A DNA stretch of 64,000 nucleotides from Sphingomonas koreensis (GTDB taxonomy: Bacteria > Pseudomonadota > Alphaproteobacteria > Sphingomonadales > Sphingomonadaceae). This document shows, piece by piece, positions 61,629 to 64,000 of this stretch. The position numbers and the translations under genes are program-made. The stretch lies in contig NZ_PGEN01000001.1 of the NCBI RefSeq assembly GCF_002797435.1, positions 248,001-312,000 of the forward strand. Direction: 5' to 3'. Numbering within the stretch: position 1 is the first letter of the stretch; each line of letters opens with the position of its first letter. Under the pieces are notes generated by a model. That model did not search any database, was not told where the DNA came from, and saw only the letters and a list, made by a program, of their open reading frames with translations.

Positions 61629-63498
61629 GGCCCGGCCGCCCGATCGTCTCTTTTTCGAGGCCCCGGCCTTCCGGGATCTCGACGCCGCCGCCTTCACCTT
61701 CGCATTCGAGCTCAGCTATCACGACGGGTCCGGCCAGCCGATCGAACGCAGCGCCTTCCGTCTGCGCGAGATCAGCGACGCGATGAGCCGCAGCCGCGGG
61801 GGCGAGGGTCGGGAGCGGGAGGCGTTCGCGACGCTGGTTCAGCCGATCCGCTCCTTCCTCGACGATGTCACCATGGGCCCCGCGGGCACCAACGGGCGCC
61901 CTGCATTGTTCGCCGCATCCGGCGCGCGGCCCAATGCCCGGAGCCGAAGCGTATGGCTTTGCCGTCCGGAAACCTGGCAGTACGAGTATGAGAATGAAGT
62001 GAGCGAACTGGCGGTCGAACCCGCGCAGCGCTTTCATCACTTCCGGCTCCGCGACAGTTTCGCCGCGTTCGAGAGCGGGCGGATCTTCTATCTGCTCACC
62101 CTGACCCAGCAGGCCCCCGGCGATGAGGCCACGCGGAAGGGAGAAAGCGAGCAAGCCGACCCAGACATGGCATGCGATACGCAGCACGCGCCGATCGACG
62201 AGTACACGGTCCTCCAGCTCCAGCAGCTCGCGCTGGACCCGGACGAGTATGCAGACGACGCCACCTATCTGGCCTTCTGCCGGGACAGGGAATGCCCGGT
62301 GGATACGACCGGCTTCCTCTCGCTCATTCAGCTGGCCGAGCAGCGGTTGCAGGAGCTCGAAGCGAACAACGCTGCCCGTCCCAACGGCATTGCCGATGTG
62401 ATGCGCGCGCGTGACATGATTGCCGACGACTGCCGGCGCCGGCCCCTGACCGCGGATTCGCTTCAGCGCCTCGCCATCGGGATCGAAAGTGATACGCTGC
62501 TCGGCACCGCCGATCGCGTGAACCGCAAGTTCCTCCCGCCCGATCAGGCCGCCGCCAGCCGCATGGGCTGGATCGCGCAGGGCAAGGAGATCGAAGATGT
62601 AAAGGGCCGGTGGGAAGCAACATTCGGCAACGCGCCATCAACTGGCGGACGCCGCGCGCACGACAATCCCGACAATTCGTTCGATCGCGATTTTCTGGTG
62701 TTCGCCGGCCTTGCGCAGGGCATCCCCGATTTCCCCTATCAGGATGAATCGGAGGTCCATGATTCGACCCGCCCGGCCTTCATGTCGGTGGAATCCGCGA
62801 TCTACACCCATCCCCGCTTCGTCCTGGAAGTCGCAAAAAGCTGGCGCTCGTTCAACACCGCCCGCCCTGCAATCGGCACCTGCCCGTATCTGCTGCTGAT
62901 GTTCGTCGTCTCGCTGCATGACGAGCTGGTGGTTGCCGAAATGGAGCGCGTGATCGACGATCTGATCTATCGCCCCGGCGCACATGGCGCTCAGCGCACG
63001 CGTTCCTACCCGATGTCGGACGTGCGCAGCATCCTGATCCATGCGAAGGCAATGTTCGGCGAGCAGGAGGCGATCCTGCAGGCCAATCTCCACCAGCGGC
63101 TCGAGCTGTTCCGGTGGAGCAGCGTACATCGCTCGGGCAACATCTTCCGCTACCCCAAGGAACGCGGCGCGCTCGAAGCGATCCAGAAGGCGATGGCGAC
63201 CGGAACGCGCTTCGACCGCGCGCACAATACGATCGATCGCATGGAATCGTTGGTCGAGGACGTGGCGAACCTCAAATCGGCCTATGCTTCGCGCCGGACC
63301 AACGGCTTGCTGCTCGTGCTCGCGATCGTCGGTGTGATCGGCATTCCAAAGAGCGTGAAGGAGTTTCTCGAAACCCTGGGCGTGACCGGGATTCACAAAG
63401 GCTGGTTCACCGCCACCTCGGTACTGCTGCTCGGCGCGCTATTGTGGTGGTTCCTGTCGCATTGGCGTCGCGGCAGACGGGCCACACGCAGCCGCTAG
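61621..63498 (+). CDS. large protein with CorA-like C-terminal membrane topology, unknown family
   Basis: 625 residues from a GTG at 61621 that overlaps the GNAT stop. An N-terminal soluble part of about 560 residues shows no recognised enzyme motif (LFFEAPAFRDLDAAAFTFAFE, DEYTVLQLQQLALDPDEYAD, FMSVESAIYTHPRFVLEVAKSW). A long helical stretch (AHNTIDRMESLVEDVANLKSAY) leads into two C-terminal transmembrane helices (about 561-582 and 594-616) separated by a short loop. This resembles CorA-type Mg2+ channels in layout but lacks the GMN motif. It may be a membrane sensor or transporter. It has no close neighbours except the GNAT gene. Confidence 0.62.
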   Translation: MAEARPPDRLFFEAPAFRDLDAAAFTFAFELSYHDGSGQPIERSAFRLREISDAMSRSRGGEGREREAFATLVQPIRSFLDDVTMGPAGTNGRPALFAASGARPNARSRSVWLCRPETWQYEYENEVSELAVEPAQRFHHFRLRDSFAAFESGRIFYLLTLTQQAPGDEATRKGESEQADPDMACDTQHAPIDEYTVLQLQQLALDPDEYADDATYLAFCRDRECPVDTTGFLSLIQLAEQRLQELEANNAARPNGIADVMRARDMIADDCRRRPLTADSLQRLAIGIESDTLLGTADRVNRKFLPPDQAAASRMGWIAQGKEIEDVKGRWEATFGNAPSTGGRRAHDNPDNSFDRDFLVFAGLAQGIPDFPYQDESEVHDSTRPAFMSVESAIYTHPRFVLEVAKSWRSFNTARPAIGTCPYLLLMFVVSLHDELVVAEMERVIDDLIYRPGAHGAQRTRSYPMSDVRSILIHAKAMFGEQEAILQANLHQRLELFRWSSVHRSGNIFRYPKERGALEAIQKAMATGTRFDRAHNTIDRMESLVEDVANLKSAYASRRTNGLLLVLAIVGVIGIPKSVKEFLETLGVTGIHKGWFTATSVLLLGALLWWFLSHWRRGRRATRSR

Positions 63499-64000
63499 CC
63501 GCCGCCCAGCGCGAGGATCGACGCAACGTGCCGCGCGGAAACCTCCATCGCATCGACGCCATACCCGCCGCCCAGCGCGCTCGCGAGCGGTACCCCGCGC
63601 GCCCGCGCCAGCGATGCGACCCATTTGTCGCGAACCACCAGCCCTTCGCGGCTCAATTTGAGCCGTCCGAGCCGGTCGCCCTCCCATGGATCGACGCCGG
63701 CCTGATAGAGGATCAGCGTCGGCGCGAAATCCTCGACCAGAGCCGGAAGGCTCGTCGTGAGCGCATCCATATAGGCGACGTCATCGGTACCGTCGGGCAA
63801 CCCGACATCCAGCGTCGAGCGCGCTTTGCGCACCGGGAAATTCTTCTCCGCATGGATCGAATAGGTCGCCACGTCACCCCGCCCCGCCATCAGTGCCGCG
63901 GTGCCGTCGCCCTGATGCACGTCGCAATCGACGATCAGCACGCGCTCGCCCTCTTCCGCCAGCCGGTTGGCGGCAATGGCGAGATCGTTGAACACGCAAT
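63495..64000 (-). CDS. histone deacetylase family protein (5' part outside window)
   Basis: Partial: the stop at 63495 is present, the start lies beyond base 64000. The visible 168 residues contain FNDLAIAANRLAEEGERVLIVDCDVHQGDGTA, the zinc-ligand Asp and His of the class II HDAC/acetylpolyamine amidohydrolase superfamily (DxH in DCDVHQGDG), and YQAGVDPWEGDRLGRLKLSREGL, with the further Asp. The preceding codons (Cys-Val-Phe-Asn-Asp) fit the family. Such bacterial proteins deacetylate polyamines or acetoin-like compounds (AcuC-like). It overlaps the plus-strand gene's end by 4 bp. Confidence 0.9.
   Translation of the reverse strand, partial: CVFNDLAIAANRLAEEGERVLIVDCDVHQGDGTAALMAGRGDVATYSIHAEKNFPVRKARSTLDVGLPDGTDDVAYMDALTTSLPALVEDFAPTLILYQAGVDPWEGDRLGRLKLSREGLVVRDKWVASLARARGVPLASALGGGYGVDAMEVSARHVASILALGGG

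Overview
The window looks like a chromosomal segment of a GC-rich alphaproteobacterium, most likely a member of the Sphingomonadaceae. Evidence for this: an RcdA/DUF1465 gene beside two small YdcH-type genes, a single-cysteine DksA, a serS-surE-LysM/M23 cluster, a coiled-coil membrane protein resembling the polarity factor TipN, TTAACCAT half-sites of the CtrA type, GGAAC-N16/17-GTT promoters of the EcfG general-stress type, and a PEP-CTERM-like surface protein. About 73 genes are packed closely. I see no tRNA, rRNA, CRISPR array, transposase or prophage gene, so this reads as core genome with a few lineage-specific genes.

Layout. 1-436: end of a small secreted protein, then a regulatory region with two 19-bp dyads. 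436-2019: a class II DAHP synthase carrying an in-frame helix-turn-helix extension. 2024-5247: a GFA-like protein, two genes holding three copies of one domain, and a divergent LysR regulator. 5254-7620: scoA, a HAD phosphatase lipoprotein and scoB as one operon. 7822-10093: two small membrane proteins, a gamma carbonic anhydrase and a nitronate monooxygenase. 10097-14004: RcdA, two YdcH-like proteins, PilZ, DksA, a Gly/Ser/Thr-rich surface protein and a host-attachment protein. 14093-19304: serS, surE, a degenerate LytM lipoprotein, a K+ channel and a quinone-reductase-like enzyme. 19425-24795: rimO, an M14-like protein, an M17 aminopeptidase and a TPP enzyme. 24802-29572: an HTH protein, CsbD, a methyltransferase, a ThiS-ThiG fusion, aroQ, accB and accC. 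29607-34278: a cyclase, ArsC, PAS, phospholipase D, a 2OG oxygenase-like protein and TonB. 34376-41327: purL, a diguanylate cyclase, DUF3052, two membrane proteins and bfd-bfr. 41386-46429: yfgM-bamB-der-tusA-hpt and panB. 46556-50402: a membrane protein/XRE pair, small proteins and guaA. 50524-55331: a CHAP protein, a VWA protein, an Hpt-like protein without its histidine, and the TipN-like protein. 55335-60733: korA-korB-cfa-serine hydrolase. 60888-64000: a GNAT enzyme coupled to a large C-terminally anchored membrane protein, then a partial histone-deacetylase-family enzyme.

How the genes work together. Two shikimate-pathway steps (DAHP synthase, AroQ) are present but far apart. AccB/AccC supply acetyl-CoA carboxylase, and the CFA synthase acts on membrane lipids. 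KorAB and ScoAB handle CoA-linked keto acids. BamB, YfgM, the LytM lipoprotein, TonB and a PEP-CTERM-like protein belong to the envelope. RcdA, the TipN-like protein, PilZ and GGDEF proteins, and the CtrA-like sites point to a cell-cycle and polarity programme. The most unusual items are the HTH-DAHP synthase fusion with its twin dyads and internal start, the His-less Hpt protein divergent from the TipN-like gene, the GNAT/CorA-like pair, the cyclase with a fused N-terminal domain, and a nested palindrome that contains the stop codons of two convergent genes.
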